Source of the DNA: CAVQRC01 sp963715045 | Lineage (GTDB): Bacteria > Planctomycetota > Planctomycetia > Pirellulales > Lacipirellulaceae | Assembly: GCA_963715045.1 (NCBI GenBank) | Contig: CAVQRC010000017.1 | Span: 186,001 to 250,000 of the forward strand | Direction of reading: 5' to 3' | Length of the DNA stretch: 64,000 nucleotides | Part shown: piece by piece, positions 52,216 to 63,036 of the stretch | Numbering within the stretch: position 1 is the stretch's first letter | Layout of the letters: every line of letters starts with the position of its first letter | Position numbers and translations under genes: made by a program | Notes under the pieces: generated by a model | Database searches by the model: none | Told to the model about the DNA's origin: nothing | Seen by the model: the letters and a program-made list of their open reading frames with translations, nothing else

Positions 52216-55059
52216 GGCCAGGACGCCGACGTATTCGCAGAAAAGGGGGGCGCGCACTGCCAGGGCGGCTTGCGCCTGGTCGTATCTCTCGACCGCCCGT
52301 TCGTCCTGGCCGAGCTGGCGGTGGGCCATGGCCGAAAGCAGCCAGTCGAAGGCGTCGCCGCCCTGGCGGAGGTCCATCGCCCGCTGGATCGAGTCGGCCG
52401 CTGCCTGAAAGTCGCCGTGGCGATACTGGGCCAGGGCCAGGTACCGCCAGAAGGGTCCGTCACTGGGCGGCAGAACATGCTGGGCGAGGGCGACGGCTCG
52501 CGGCGGGTCGCGGAATGCCGGATCGGGGCAGTTGGCCAGCAGGCAGATGAGCTGCCACTGGCAGATCGGTTCCTCCGGTCGGCGGCACGAAAGATCTTCC
52601 ATGATCTCCGCCGCGGTGGCGAACTCGCCGGCGGCCTCGGCGGTCCGGCCCGTCTGGTGGAGCAGTTCGCCCAGCCGGTAGTGGGCAAGACCTCGTCCAT
52701 ACGCGAGCGTGGCGGCGACCGCGGTGCGGGTCAACTCCATCGCGGCCACCGACTCGCGCCGTGCGACCTCGGCCTCCTGCGAAGCGTCCCAGGGCCGTGA
52801 GCAGCTCGGCCAGGTCGTGGCGGCTCGAACCAAACTGGTACTTTGACCAGACCGCCCGGGGAAACTCGGCGACCCACCTGGCGAGAGGATCGATCGCATC
52901 GCGGAGATGATGCTCGGCCTCCTCGAGTCGGCCGGTGTACAGGCACAACTGGCCCAGCCGCGTGGTGGCAATCGACCCAATGGTAGAGTTTGAACCCCCA
53001 GCCGGCGTCAGCCGGCGATGCGGCGGCAGCCATGCTGCGATCGGCGATCGCGAACGCTTCCTCGAGCAGTTGTCGTGCTTCGTCATACCGCGCGAGCCTG
53101 ATCAGCAGATAGGCATACTCGACCCGGTTCGTGAGCCGCGTGAACGCGGAGAGCGGCCCTTGGGTCTTGAGCTGCCTCGCGGAAGTACGGCTCTGCCTCA
53201 TCGAAGCGGCTCGCACCCACCAGCCGCCGGCCCAGGCTGACGTTGCTCAGGGCCAGCGCGTTGGCGTAGCGTTCATCGCGAGGGAAAATCCGCGCTTAGT
53301 CGCGCGAAGATGGCGTGCGACCTCTGTCGTTCGGCCACGGCCTCGGCAAGCCTCAGATCGGCCTGGTACCAGATCGCGAGCCACGCCTGCGTATCGGCCA
53401 GATCGAAGCGGAATTCGGGGTTGTCCGGGAATTCAGCGACCAGATCTTCCAGGATCGAGACGCTCTTGAGGAGGTCGGGCTCGGAATCGCCGCCTGTGTC
53501 GCGTGCCAGCTTTCCCAGGCTGCAATGAATCTGGGCCATCTCGCGCCGCGTCTCGGGATCGTCAGCCGCCTTCCGGAGAACCTGTTCGTAGAAGGTCCGG
53601 GCCTGCTCCAGAACCTCGAACTGGTAGGCCTGGGCATACGGAAAATTGGACATCCTGACTGCGGCGGGGCGAATCACGTCACTCACCAGACGGCGGGCCA
53701 GAGCCAGATTCTCGCGGGCCCGGTCGCGCTCCACGACGACCAACTGCCGCTGGCGCTGTAGCGTTCAGGAAACTGATTGCGGTGAGGGCCAATCCGACCG
53801 CCAGTGCGGCGAGCACCGCCGCGGTGCCGGCGACGGCGACGCGGTGCTTGCGAACGAATTTCTCCAGGCGATACGCGGCGCTGGGCGGTCGGGCTTGAAC
53901 CGGCTCGTCGCTCAGATAGCGTGCTCGATGTCCCGGGCCAGGCTGTGGACCGTTTCGTAACGGCGGGTGAGCTCCTTCTCCAGGCACTTCATGACAATCC
54001 AGTCGAGGTCGCGGCGGAGGAGTCGGCGAGCACGGTCGACTCGACCTGCGGTGTTTCGAGACTTGCTCGGTGGCATCCCCCAGCGTGCTCAACCGCCGCG
54101 AGGGTGTGAGCGGGTTGCTCTCGCGGATGACGCGGCAGATTTCGTCGTAACCGCGGCGGCGGAGTTGCGTCGCGTCAAACGGCGTGACGCCGACCAGCAG
54201 TTCGTAGAGCAGGACGCCGAGTGAGTAGATGTCGCTGCGGGTGTCGATGTGCGGCTGCATCAAACGCCGCCTGCTCGGGGCTCATGTAGTCGGGCGTGCC
54301 GATCAACTGGTGCGAAGTCGGTGAAGATCGTCTTCTCGGTGAGTCGCTGCCTCAGTCGCCTTGGCGACGCCGAAGTCGATGACCTTGGGGACGGTCGTCC
54401 GTCGTGGCGGGTCACCAGGATGTTCGACGGCTTGAGGTCGCGGTGGATGATTCCCTTCTGGTGGGCGTGCTGGACGCGCCTCGCAGACGTGCGATGAACA
54501 GCTCGCAGCCGTTCTCGAGGAGTCAGGTTGTGCTCGTCGCAGTACTCGGTGATCGGCTCGCCGCGGACGAGCTCCATCACGAAGTAGGGCCGGCCGGTCT
54601 CGGAGTCGTGCCGGCGTCGAAGACCTTGGCGATGTTCGGGTGGTCCATCAGGGCCAGGGCCTGCCGCTCGGCCTCGAAGCGGGCGATCACCTGCCGCGTG
54701 TCCATGCCGAGTTTGATGACCTTCACCGCGACTTCGCGGCGGACCGGTTCCTGTTGCTCGGCCATGTAGACATCGCCGAAACCTCCCTCGCCGATCCGTT
54801 CGAGAAGTTTGTAGCGGCCGACCAGGCAGCCTGGGTATTCGGCGTCGGGGATCGAATCGGCCATCGCATCGCTTTGAAGCACCGGCGGTTCGAGAAAACT
54901 GCCCGCCCCCTCGTGCGAGGCCAGCAGCCGCTCGACGCGATCGCGAAGTTCGAGGTCGTCCCGACAGGCCTGATCCAGGTACGCAGGGCGCGCACCTGGA
55001 GCATTCTTGTGGCGGGCGACCTCAAAGAGCCGTTCTTCGTTGGTTGGAGGTGGGTCCAT
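52141..55059 (-). pseudogene. Serine/threonine protein kinase with TPR repeats, many frameshifts
   Basis: From ATG 55059 it reads MDPPPTNEERLFEVARHKNA, 'LVGRYKLLERIGEGGFGDVY', 'REVAVKVIKLGMDTRQ', then in successive frames 'PYFVMELVRGEPITEYCDEH' in part, 'GIIHRDLKPSNILVT', 'SDIYSLGVLLYELLVGVTPF', a membrane helix ('VAVAGTAAVLAALAVGLALT') and TPR units ('FYEQVLRKAADDPETRREMA', 'YRLGELLHQTGRTAEAAGEF') to the stop at 52141. All kinase motifs survive but about ten one-base shifts separate them. The architecture equals the intact kinase at 15.5-18.5 kb but the sequence is a different subfamily. It pairs with the ECF sigma gene 325 bp upstream. Confidence 0.78.
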
Positions 55060-55384
55060 GGTCGATCCGCTCCCCACGAGTATTGGTGCCGCAAGACAAT
55101 GCGATGCCCAGGACCAAATCCGCTCACACAACTCCATCCGAATTACGCCAGGCAGGGCGTTTTCTGCTCACAGGCCCTGACATAACCCCGATTTACAGCG
55201 TGCAACTGCGACGGTACCTCGTTGGACACCGCCACTTCCGGTCGCATTACGAGCGCAAGCCGCCAGCGAGTGAATGAGTGATAAGTGATCAGTGATGTTC
55301 TGACACACTCGCTTGCGTACTTGCGTATCGTGCTTGTATTTTCCGTGAAAGTGGTGCTGTCCAACGAATCCGGAATGCGTTTTT
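55060..55384. other. Intergenic region between sigma factor and kinase genes
   Basis: No gene. On the minus strand it holds 'AATACAAGCACGATACGCAA' and 'CGCAAGCGAGTG' (about 55306-55340), a motif shared with the microsatellite region at 51.8 kb. Nothing else was recognised. Confidence 0.5.
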
Positions 55385-55940
55385 TCAGGCGTTCATAATC
55401 TCCTGGTGCAGCCAGGCGCGGGCATAGGCCCAATAGCGTCCGGCGGTGGCGGGCGAGATGTCCAGGAGTGCCGCGGCCTGGGGAATCGTGAGGCCGGCAA
55501 AGTAGCGAAGATTGACGAGCTGGGCCTTGAGCGGGTCGATTTGGGCGAGTTTTTTGAGGGCCTCGTCGAGTGCCAGGAGATCCTCGGGCGGCGGCTGGAC
55601 CGCGAGACTGTCTTCGTCGACATCGATCCGCTTGACCTGACCACCGTGCCGGATCCGTCGCTTGCGTCGCGCGATGTCGATCAGGATCCGACGCATGGCC
55701 TCGGCCGCAGCGGAGAAGAAATGCGCCCGACTGCCCCAGGTGTGGTCATTGCTGCCGAGCAACCGCAGGTAGGCCTCGTGGACCAGGGCCGTTGCCTGGA
55801 GCGTCTGGCCGGGCTTCTCGTGGTCCAGTCTCTGGACCGCCAGCCGCCTCAGTTCGTCGTAGACCAGCGGCAGCAACTCTTCGGCGCTGCACCCGATTGC
55901 CGCCGGCCAGACCACTCAGAATCTCGGTGATTTCGGCCAT
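55385..55940 (-). CDS. ECF-type sigma factor (Sigma70-ECF, TIGR02999-like), N-terminal frameshift
   Basis: ATG 55940 opens MAEITEILSGLAGGN; a one-base shift near 55905 leads to 'SAEELLPLVYDELRRLAVQR', 'GQTLQATALVHEAYLRLLG', 'WGSRAHFFSAAAEAMRRILI', 'RRKRRIRHGGQ' and a region-4 helix-turn-helix 'LTIPQAAALLDISPATAGRY'. This is the planctomycete/acidobacterial ECF subfamily that usually precedes a PEGA/TPR kinase, as here. The product is about 184 residues. It would redirect RNA polymerase under control of the kinase; no anti-sigma factor gene is seen. Confidence 0.85.
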
Positions 55941-56354
55941 CGCTTCGGCGTCCACGAATTGCAGACTCGATTTGCCATGCTCGCATCGGGTGGTTGTGAT
56001 TCTGTGCTAATTCGCACATCAGCCGCAACCGATGGGTCTACAAAAGACGCAGTTTACGCGGACGAGCGTGTTTCCTCGGGGATGGGCAAATCGCGTTCCC
56101 AAACGGGTCGCGGGCCTCGAGCGATTGATCCTGGACCACCGTCTTTGTGTACGACGCGTTTTGCCCTTTGCTTCCTGCAGGGGGCCGTCAACCTCGACGC
56201 CGAAACGCGATCATCGCGCGGATCTTTCCTACGGACAGCTCTCAACCACAGCTTTGCCGGTCGAGGTCCAGGAGCCCAACCAAGCTGACGTCGGCAAAGC
56301 TGCGGGGGAGCTCCCAAAAAAGCCATCTCCGATGTGCGATCCGAGTCTGTAGTG
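55941..56354. other. Intergenic region between divergent genes, nothing recognised
   Basis: About 410 bp separate the sigma factor start from the exported protein. No supported ORF, repeat or terminator was seen. Confidence 0.4.
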
Positions 56355-57306
56355 ATGCACTTCTTCCCGGACCGCGCCGACTCTCATCACGTTGCCCGCC
56401 GCCAAGGGCCACGCCCCGTTGGCCTCTCCGCCGAAGCCCGACGTGCCTTACGCAGCGGCTGCCTCGCGGTGTCGGTCCTGCTGACGACGCTGCTCCCAGA
56501 CGGCCTCCGCCCGGCCGCTGCACAAGTCACTTTAACGTCTGTCCAGGGACAATTAGGCCAGACGTTCAATCTCCTCATCAATCCACCGGGCGAGCCGGCA
56601 CAGCAGGTGTTCGACGAGCTCGAGCAGACGCTGACGGAGCCTGGTTCCAACGGTCTTGATGAAGGTCGCATGCTCAGCACGAATCCCATGACGCTCGAAG
56701 ACCGGCTCACGGCGGAGTGTTTCATCGATGTGAGCGGGCTCTCTACGCCCAACGTCACTTTTTCTACGACAGGCCCCTCCTCGTCGATGGCCATCTTCGC
56801 GTGCAGGATGGCGCCGAGGTCATTGCCGACGGAATCTTCGTTGGCAGTTCGGGGCGTGTCGACGGCACCAACGCGACCATCCGGGTCGGTACGGCCGCGC
56901 AGCAGAGCGGGGCCGTGGTCAACCAGGGGCTGCTGGCCGTGGGCACGTCGCCCGGGATGCTCACGATCGACGGCAATTATGTGCAGGAACCGACCGGCAG
57001 ACTTGAGATCGAGATCGGTGGACTGATGCCTGGCTCCCAATACGATCAGCTCATCGTTACGGGGGACGCGTCGCTCGGGGGGACGCTGGAGCCGGTATTT
57101 ATCGACGGCTTCGCGCCGCAGGCAGGGCAGCAGTTTGAGCTGATGTCTGCGGGCGGCGCGTGGGACGCGAGCTTCTCCGACGTGTCGGTCCGGGGCCTGC
57201 TGCCCGGATTTGAATTCGAACTGATCGGAGACGGCGGGGCCTTCTTGATGACGGCTCTGAACAACGGAGTGGTGCCTCGTGCTGCCGACTTCGACGAAGA
57301 CGGTGA
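56355..57306 (+). pseudogene. Exported autotransporter-repeat/dockerin protein, 3'-truncated
   Basis: ATG 56355 (GTG 56334 possible) opens a long N-region and a hydrophobic stretch 'CLAVSVLLTTLLPDGLRPAA'. 'TLTSVQGQLGQTFNLLINPP' follows. A one-base shift near 56760 leads to 'LLVDGHLRVQDGAEVIADG', 'GVLAVGTSPGMLTIDGNYVQ'-type sequence, 'LEIEIGGLMPGSQYDQLIVT' and 'LFLMTALNN'. This is the passenger end typical of planctomycete beta-helix proteins. It runs into the start of a dockerin-like repeat, 'ADFDEDGDV', where homology stops at 57306 and palindromic repeats begin. The dockerin pair and any PEP-CTERM tail are lost. Confidence 0.65.
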
Positions 57307-57333
57307 TGTGCATCGCGTTGTTTTGGATCGTTC

Positions 57334-57430
57334 ACGGAGTGCCCCATATACGTGTAGTCCCGTCACTCCGTGGCGGGGACGCGGCGGCGAGATGCCTTGG
57401 CGTGGCGAGGTCTGTATCACGGAGTGCTCC
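57334..57430. repeat. Palindromic 'CACTCCGTG'-family repeat at a gene truncation point
   Basis: TTCACGGAGTGCCCCATA (57330) and GTAGTCCCGTCACTCCGTGG (57354) form an inverted pair, with a further copy 'ATCACGGAGTGCTCC' at 57416 overlapping the next gene's stop. It marks the left edge of the 335-bp block shared with 40928-41262. Confidence 0.75.
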
Positions 57431-59329
57431 GGCTCCGCGACAGCGCTTCGATGATGGCCGCCTTGGTCTGGTGGCGGTCGCAGATGGCCCGCAGTTCGTC
57501 TCGCGTTGGCGGTTGCAGTCCGCGGCGTTCGACCTCGGCAAACGCATCGACGGCGATCACGTAGTGACTCTCGCCCAGTTGCCGCGGCTGGACGTCCTGC
57601 CAATCGCCACCCTCTTCAGCCGGTCGAATCTTCGGCGGCCGCACGTATTCGGCGTCGAGTTTCGCCAGCCGAACACCGAGCGTTGCCCAGATGCGATGCG
57701 TGTTGCCAAGCGGATCCGCATAGATCGGTACCGCGACCCGAGTGTCCTGGGCGAGATCGGCGTCGGCGGGGTACGCCTCGAGCCAAGCCAGGGCTGCGGC
57801 CTTCGCAGCCTCGACGTCAACCGGCTCGTCGGCGGCGAGCTTCGGATGCATCCCGAGATCCTCGCAGGACACGAGATAGAAACCGTAGAACCGCTGTCGC
57901 ACCTCGGCGAGTTCATCTCCCAGCGGTTTTTCGCGAGGGCCGCTGCGGCGGAGTCCGTGCAACCGCGTCAGGACTTCCTCACCGGCGGCTGCCTGCAGGA
58001 CACTCTCCACGAAGGCGTACGCCCGCGCGGTCCGCAGGTAGAACGTGGCACACGGTTCGATTCGCAGCCGCGGATAGATTTCACCCGCGCCCAGCGGTGC
58101 GGCGGCCTTGAGGGCAAACATTAGACTTCGCCCGTGCGTCTCCCGGCGTTTCGTCATCAAGGCTTCGAAGGCCTCGATCAGTCGCTTCTTATACCTGGCC
58201 GTCAGTAGCAGCTTCTGTTGTTGCTGACCTCGAGCGGGAAGCACCAGCGTTTCCAACGCGTGAACCTGATGCTGGTACCAGCCGCCCGCATCGCCGGGCG
58301 CCAGGTCGATCGTGCCGGCCCGAACGCGCAGGATCAGCTCGGTCATGAGATTCGCAACGGGCGGCGTGCCTTCCGGAAACAACGCCTGGAAAAGTTCTGC
58401 TTCACGGCTGGTCGAGGACGGTAATACCGAAACACTCTGCAGGCGATGCGGATCAGCAGCGGCTGGAAGCAGCGCCTCGATCGAGGCCACCGCCATCGGA
58501 TTGGTCATGCGGCTCTGAAATGCCAACAGTTTGCGGTACGAATCCAGCAGCGACGGGTGCGTTTCCAGCACCGTCGCAATCTGCTGCGGGACTTCGAGCT
58601 CGGCCGGCGAGAACTGGTACTGGAGGAATTTCGACACCTGCCACCACTGCCGCAGCTCGTCATTCCAGTCGTAAAACGAAATGGGCTGGCTGCGAAGCGG
58701 GTCGTTGCGGAAATTGATCAGCCAGCGTTCGGAGGCCGCTTGTTCCGCCGCCGCAAGGTCGACCTGGCGACCGGCCAGTTCGAGGCCTGCAGCCAGAAAC
58801 GATCGGCTCGAGCTGTCTGGCGGAGATTGCTGGAAGAGGTCGGCGATGAAGTCGACGGTCGAGGGTACTCCCGCCAGTTCGCCTCGCAGGGCCGCCAATT
58901 CAATTGCCGCCATGAGCCCATCGTCGAATTGTCTGGCCGCTCCGTCGAGAAGATTCGCACTTGGCAATAGGGTCCAATCGGCATCGCGGGCAGCGGACAG
59001 GCCGCGGCGTAGAGGATCGCAGGACCAGGGCCTCGGTATCTCGGTCGGGTTTGAGCCACGGGCAATCGAGCCTCACCACGGCACCGCTGGCGTTGAGCTC
59101 CCATTCGCCCAGCGGACGGCTGTCGACCAGCGTCGGGTCGAAGTCGGGCCGTTTGTCCGCGAGCCGGTCGTCTTCGAGTTCCAGCGTGGCGTTGATGGGC
59201 GGGTCCGAGTAATCGGTGTGCTCCTCGACGTAGTAGTTGATGTGCCACCAGAGCTGATAGCCGCCGTAGGCGACCGCGGTCGTAACCGCGAGAACTCCGC
59301 AGCTGATCAATAGGTTTCTTCGGGGACAT
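57417..59329 (-). CDS. Membrane-anchored protein of unknown function, two frameshifts
   Basis: ATG 59329 reads MSPKKP, then a one-base shift leads to a membrane helix 'LLISCGVLAVTTAVAYGGYQ' and 'HINYYVEEHTDYSDPPINAT'. A second shift near 59010 opens a 516-codon uninterrupted frame to the stop at 57417: 'ANLLDGAARQFDDGLMAAIE', 'WWQVSKFLQYQFSPAELEVP', 'LPARGQQQQKLLLTARYKKR', 'YVIAVDAFAEVERRGLQPPT'. Total is about 636 residues. I recognise no domain; length and single anchor suggest a large extracytoplasmic helical domain. Its last ~90 codons are duplicated at 40991-41262. Confidence 0.7.
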
Positions 59330-59450
59330 CCATCGGATCTCCGGTGAGCAAGTGAGAGTTCGTTCCGCCTGGCAAAGGCACGCTCACAGCAAGAGACGCA
59401 GAACGTCGAGATTGGTTCCACACGAAGCCGTGGGCAGAACGTCTCCACGG

Positions 59451-59945
59451 ACACGTAGTCGGGTCACTCCGTGACCCGAACCAGAATAACGCGTCGCTCG
59501 GAACCCGCGGCCGCCGGAATGGCTCCCGTTCGGCGGTGACTCATCCTCCCCGTCACGGAGTGCCGGGCCTACACGTAGTCGGGTCACTCCGTGACCCGAA
59601 CCAGAACAACGCGTCGCTCGGAACCCGCAGCCGCCGGAATGGCCCGTTCGGCGGTGACTCATTCTCCCCGTCACGGAGTGCCGGGCCTACACGTAGTCGG
59701 GTCACTCCGTGACCCGAACCAGAATAACGCGTCGCTCGGAACCCGCAGCCGCCGGAATGGCTCGTTCGGCGGTGACTCATCCTCCCCGTCACGGAGTGCC
59801 GGGCCTACACGTAGTCGGGTCACTCCGTGACCCGAACCAGAACAACGCGTCGCTCGGAACCCGCGGCCGCCAGAATGGCCCGTTCGGCGGTGACTCATCT
59901 CTCCCCGTCACGGAGGCCTACACGTCGTCGGGTCACTCCGTACTA
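59451..59945. repeat. Four and a part tandem ~118-bp palindromic units
   Basis: Units begin with ACACGTAGTCGGGTCACTCC at 59451, 59571, 59689, 59807 and (partial) 59920, giving periods of 120, 118, 118 and 113 bp. Each unit contains 'GTCACTCCGTGACCC' near its start and the inverted 'GTCACGGAGTGCC' near its end, with 'GGCCGCCGGAATGG' between. The last unit is deleted and merges with the sulfatase stop codon. It is the largest array of the dispersed family. Confidence 0.9.
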
Positions 59946-61315
59946 CGACCTGTCGGGCAGCAACCCGACCAGATCGCGGATTGTCTCCGCATGCCGCGGG
60001 TCGTCGGCCAGGTTGTGCCACTCGTACGGATCCCGGTCATGATCGTAGAGCTCGCGGGTTCCGTCACGGTACTGAATCAGCCGCCAACGCTCGGTCCGGA
60101 CGGCGTGATTTCCCTCGCCATACGTGCAGATCGCCGGCTCCGACCAGGCAGCCGTGGGATCCATGAGCAGCGGACGCAGACTCTTTCCCTCGACGTGCGG
60201 CGGTACATCGATCCCGGCCAGGTCGCAGAGCGTGGGATAGATCGTGAGAAAGTCGACCGGCCGCTGGCACACGGTTGCGGGCTTCGTCATTCCCGGCACG
60301 ACCCAGATAAGGGGCACGGGTGGCCTCTTCCCACAAGGCGAATTTGCGCCAGTGATGCTTCTCACCCAAGTGCCAGCCATGATCGCCCCAGAACACGATG
60401 ATCGTGTTGTCGCGGGATGGGCTCTGCTCGAACGCGTCGAGGAGCCGGCCAATATTCGCGTCGGTGTACGCCACGGTTGCCAGATACGACTGAATGGCAG
60501 ACTTCCAGCGACCCGACGCGAGAAATCGCCCGTGATCCGCCCCCGGCCGCGCCATTTTCACGCCGGCCGGCGAGAGGTCCGCCAGGTCATCCTCCTGATA
60601 GGGCGGCAGTTCGATACTCTCCAGCGGAAAGAGTTCGTAGTACTTTCGCGGCACGGCAAACGGCAGGTGCGGCTTGTGCAGCCCACACGCCAGAAAGAAC
60701 GGCTGCGTGTGCTCCTGCTGCAATTGCTCGATGCAAAAGTCGACCGTGTGCCAGTCCGCCAGATCGTCGTCGCGCAGGTCGTGCCCGAGCGGATCGTGAA
60801 AACCCTCCATCTTGTCGACGCCTGCACCATGGGCCGGAACCGGAAGTCGCTGGTAAACATCCCACTCGCTCGCGTAAAAGCTGTCGGAGTGGAAAATCTT
60901 TCCCATCCCGATCGTGCGATACCCGGAGGTCCGCAGCGTGTGCGCCACGCTCTTGCCCTCGGGAATCAGCTGCTTCCAGAAGTCGCGATTGCGATAGCAG
61001 CCGGTGGTCGCCGGACGCATCCCGCACATCAACGCCGCACGCGACGGATTGCAGGCCGTGCGCGACGCAATGGGAGTTCGTGAACGAGGTACCCATCCCC
61101 GCCAGGCGATCGATGTGAGGCGTCTTCGTTCGAGGATTCCGGCCCAGATAACCGACCCAATGGTTCAGATCGTCGACGGCGATGAACAGGAAATTCGGTT
61201 TCTCTGCCGCCGCCGCCGCACAGCAAGTCGAGGCCACCCCGATGATAAGCAAGGCTCCGAACCAGCAGAGCACCAGTCTCTCGGCGCGACTCCGGGTACG
61301 CGGCAGGCTTAACAT
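59943..61315 (-). CDS. Secreted sulfatase, iduronate-2-sulfatase-like, two frameshifts
   Basis: From ATG 61315 (MLSLPRTRSRAERLVLCWFG) the signal peptide leads to 'KPNFLFIAVDDLNHWVGYLG' and 'THIDRLAGMGTSFTNSHC'-type sequence. The frame shifts at about 61070, within the active-site region, and continues 'ACNPSRAALMCGMRPATTG' (C-N-P-S-R, the formylglycine motif). Next come 'GKIFHSDSFYASEWD', 'FWGDHGWHLGEKHHWRKF' and, after a shift near 60330, 'VPLIWVVPGMTKPATVC' and 'ELYDHDRDPYEWHNLADD' to the stop at 59943. It is a paralogue of the sulfatase at 39.3 kb. Both breaks are one base and catalytic residues are intact. Confidence 0.85.
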
Positions 61316-61553
61316 CAGGGAAGTCCTTGTCTATAACCTGAGCGATCGAACAGATCGCGGTCAACATAACACACGATCAGGTCCGGGCGGGGCACGGGAT
61401 TTGCCCGTCAGAGGGCAGCGAGCTACGGGACCGCTTGTTTTCCCCGGTTTCCTGGCGGCCCAGCATTCATTTCGCGTAATTGGTGAGCAATTTCTGCTCA
61501 ACCCGTGGGCATCCCGTATGCGCCCGACGGCTTTTCCGGGAGGTATATCGACT

Positions 61554-63033
61554 ATGTCTTCGTCCCCACCAGCCGCCCCGGCCTTTGACGAGATGTTTGT
61601 CGCCGGAGGAGACCCCCGCCCTGTGTGCCGGGAATTCGTCGACCGGCTGGCAGCCGTTTTCCGCCAGCCGACCTCTGCGCCCGCCAGCGCGGCCGAACTG
61701 AATCTGTTCAACATGGGGATCACGTTCAACGTCTACGGGCATGAGGACGGCACGGAGAAGGTCTGGCCGTTCGACCTGCTGCCGCGAATCATCGATGGGG
61801 AGGAGTGGGACCGCATCGAGCAGGGGCTGAAACAGCGGATCCGGGCACTCAATCTGTTCGTCGACGACATCTATAACGAGCAGCGAATCCTCAAGGACGG
61901 AGTCGTGCCGGCGGAACTCGTGCTTGGGGCCGCGACGTACCGCCCGGAAGTCATAGGCATTACCCCGCCCCAGGGCGTGTGGTGCCACATCAGCGGCGTC
62001 GACCTGGTGCGAGATCGAGACGGCACGATTTACGTGCTGGAAGACAACCTGCGGTGCCCGTCGGGCGTGTCGTACGTGCTGGAAAACCGCGAGATCATGA
62101 AGCGGATGTTCTCGCAGATGTTCGAGGGCATGTCGGTCGCGCCGGTCGAGGACTATCCGGAACAGCTGCTGCGACGCTGCTCGAGTGCGCGCCGCCGCAC
62201 GACGCACCGACCGACGGCCGTCGTGCTGACGCCCGGCATCTACAATTCGGCCTACTTCGAGCACACGTTTCTGGCCCAGCAGATGGGCATCGAACTGGTC
62301 CAGGGCACCGATCTGGTTGTCGAAAACGGATACGTGTACATGCGGACGACGCCGCGGACTGAAGCGGGTGGATGTGATCTATCGCCGCATCGACGACGAC
62401 TTTCTCGATCCGGCGTGCTTTCGCGCCGATTCGACGCTCGGCGTGCACGGGCTGATGGACGTCTACCGGCACGGCAACGTCACGCTGGCCAACGCACCCG
62501 GGACGGGCGTCGCCGACGACAAGGCGGTCTATGCGTACGTGCCGCAGATCATCAAGTACTACCTGCGCGAGGAACCGATTCTGCCAACGTTCCGACGTAT
62601 GTGTGCGTCGATGAGCAGGACCGCGACTACGTCCTGTTCGCATCTCGACGAACTGGTCGTCAAGCCGACCAACGAATCGGGCGGATACGGAATCCTGATG
62701 GGACCGCAGGCGACTCCCCAGGAGCGGGCAGCCTATGTCGATCTGATTCAAGCGAATCCGCGCAATTACATCGCTCAGCCGATGCTGCAGCTTTCGACGG
62801 TCCCCACGCTGATTGACGACAAGCTGCAGCCGCGGCACGTCGATCTGCGGCCGTTCGTGCTCTGCGGCAAGGAGATCTACGTGATGCCAGGAGGCCTGAC
62901 GCGCGTGGCACTCCGGGAGGGATCGATGGTCGTCAACTCCTCGCAGGGAGGCGGCAGCAAGGATACCTGGGTCGTGCGGCACCACGACGACCACGCGTCG
63001 TCGCAGACTCAACTTCAGTCGGGAGGGAGATAG
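61554..63033 (+). CDS. Circularly permuted ATP-grasp family protein (DUF404/DUF407), frameshifted
   Basis: ATG 61554, after GGGAGG, opens MSSSPPAAPAFDEMFVAGGD. 'FNMGITFNVYGHEDGTEKVW', 'RALNLFVDDIYNEQRIL', 'VWCHISGVDLVRDRDGTIYV' and 'LEDNLRCPSGVSYVLENREI' follow, the signature of the circularly permuted ATP-grasp family. One base is lost near 62360; the frame continues 'VDVIYRRIDDDFLDPACF' and 'GTGVADDKAVYAYVPQIIKY'. A compensating pair near 62580-62640 garbles the family's 'VPTYVCVDEQDRDYVL' segment. 'LDELVVKPTNESGGYGILMG' (the ATP-grasp core) and the C-terminus are intact. It probably forms an amide bond using ATP. The alpha-E gene starts 3 bp after its stop. Confidence 0.85.
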
Positions 63034-63036
63034 CCG

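Noticed and set aside
52032..52800. Plus-strand frames over the kinase 3' end
   Set aside because: Shadows of the TPR region on the minus strand, which has continuous TPR motifs.
59451..59945. CRISPR array
   Set aside because: Units are ~118 bp with almost no variable spacers and internal palindromes; no cas gene nearby.
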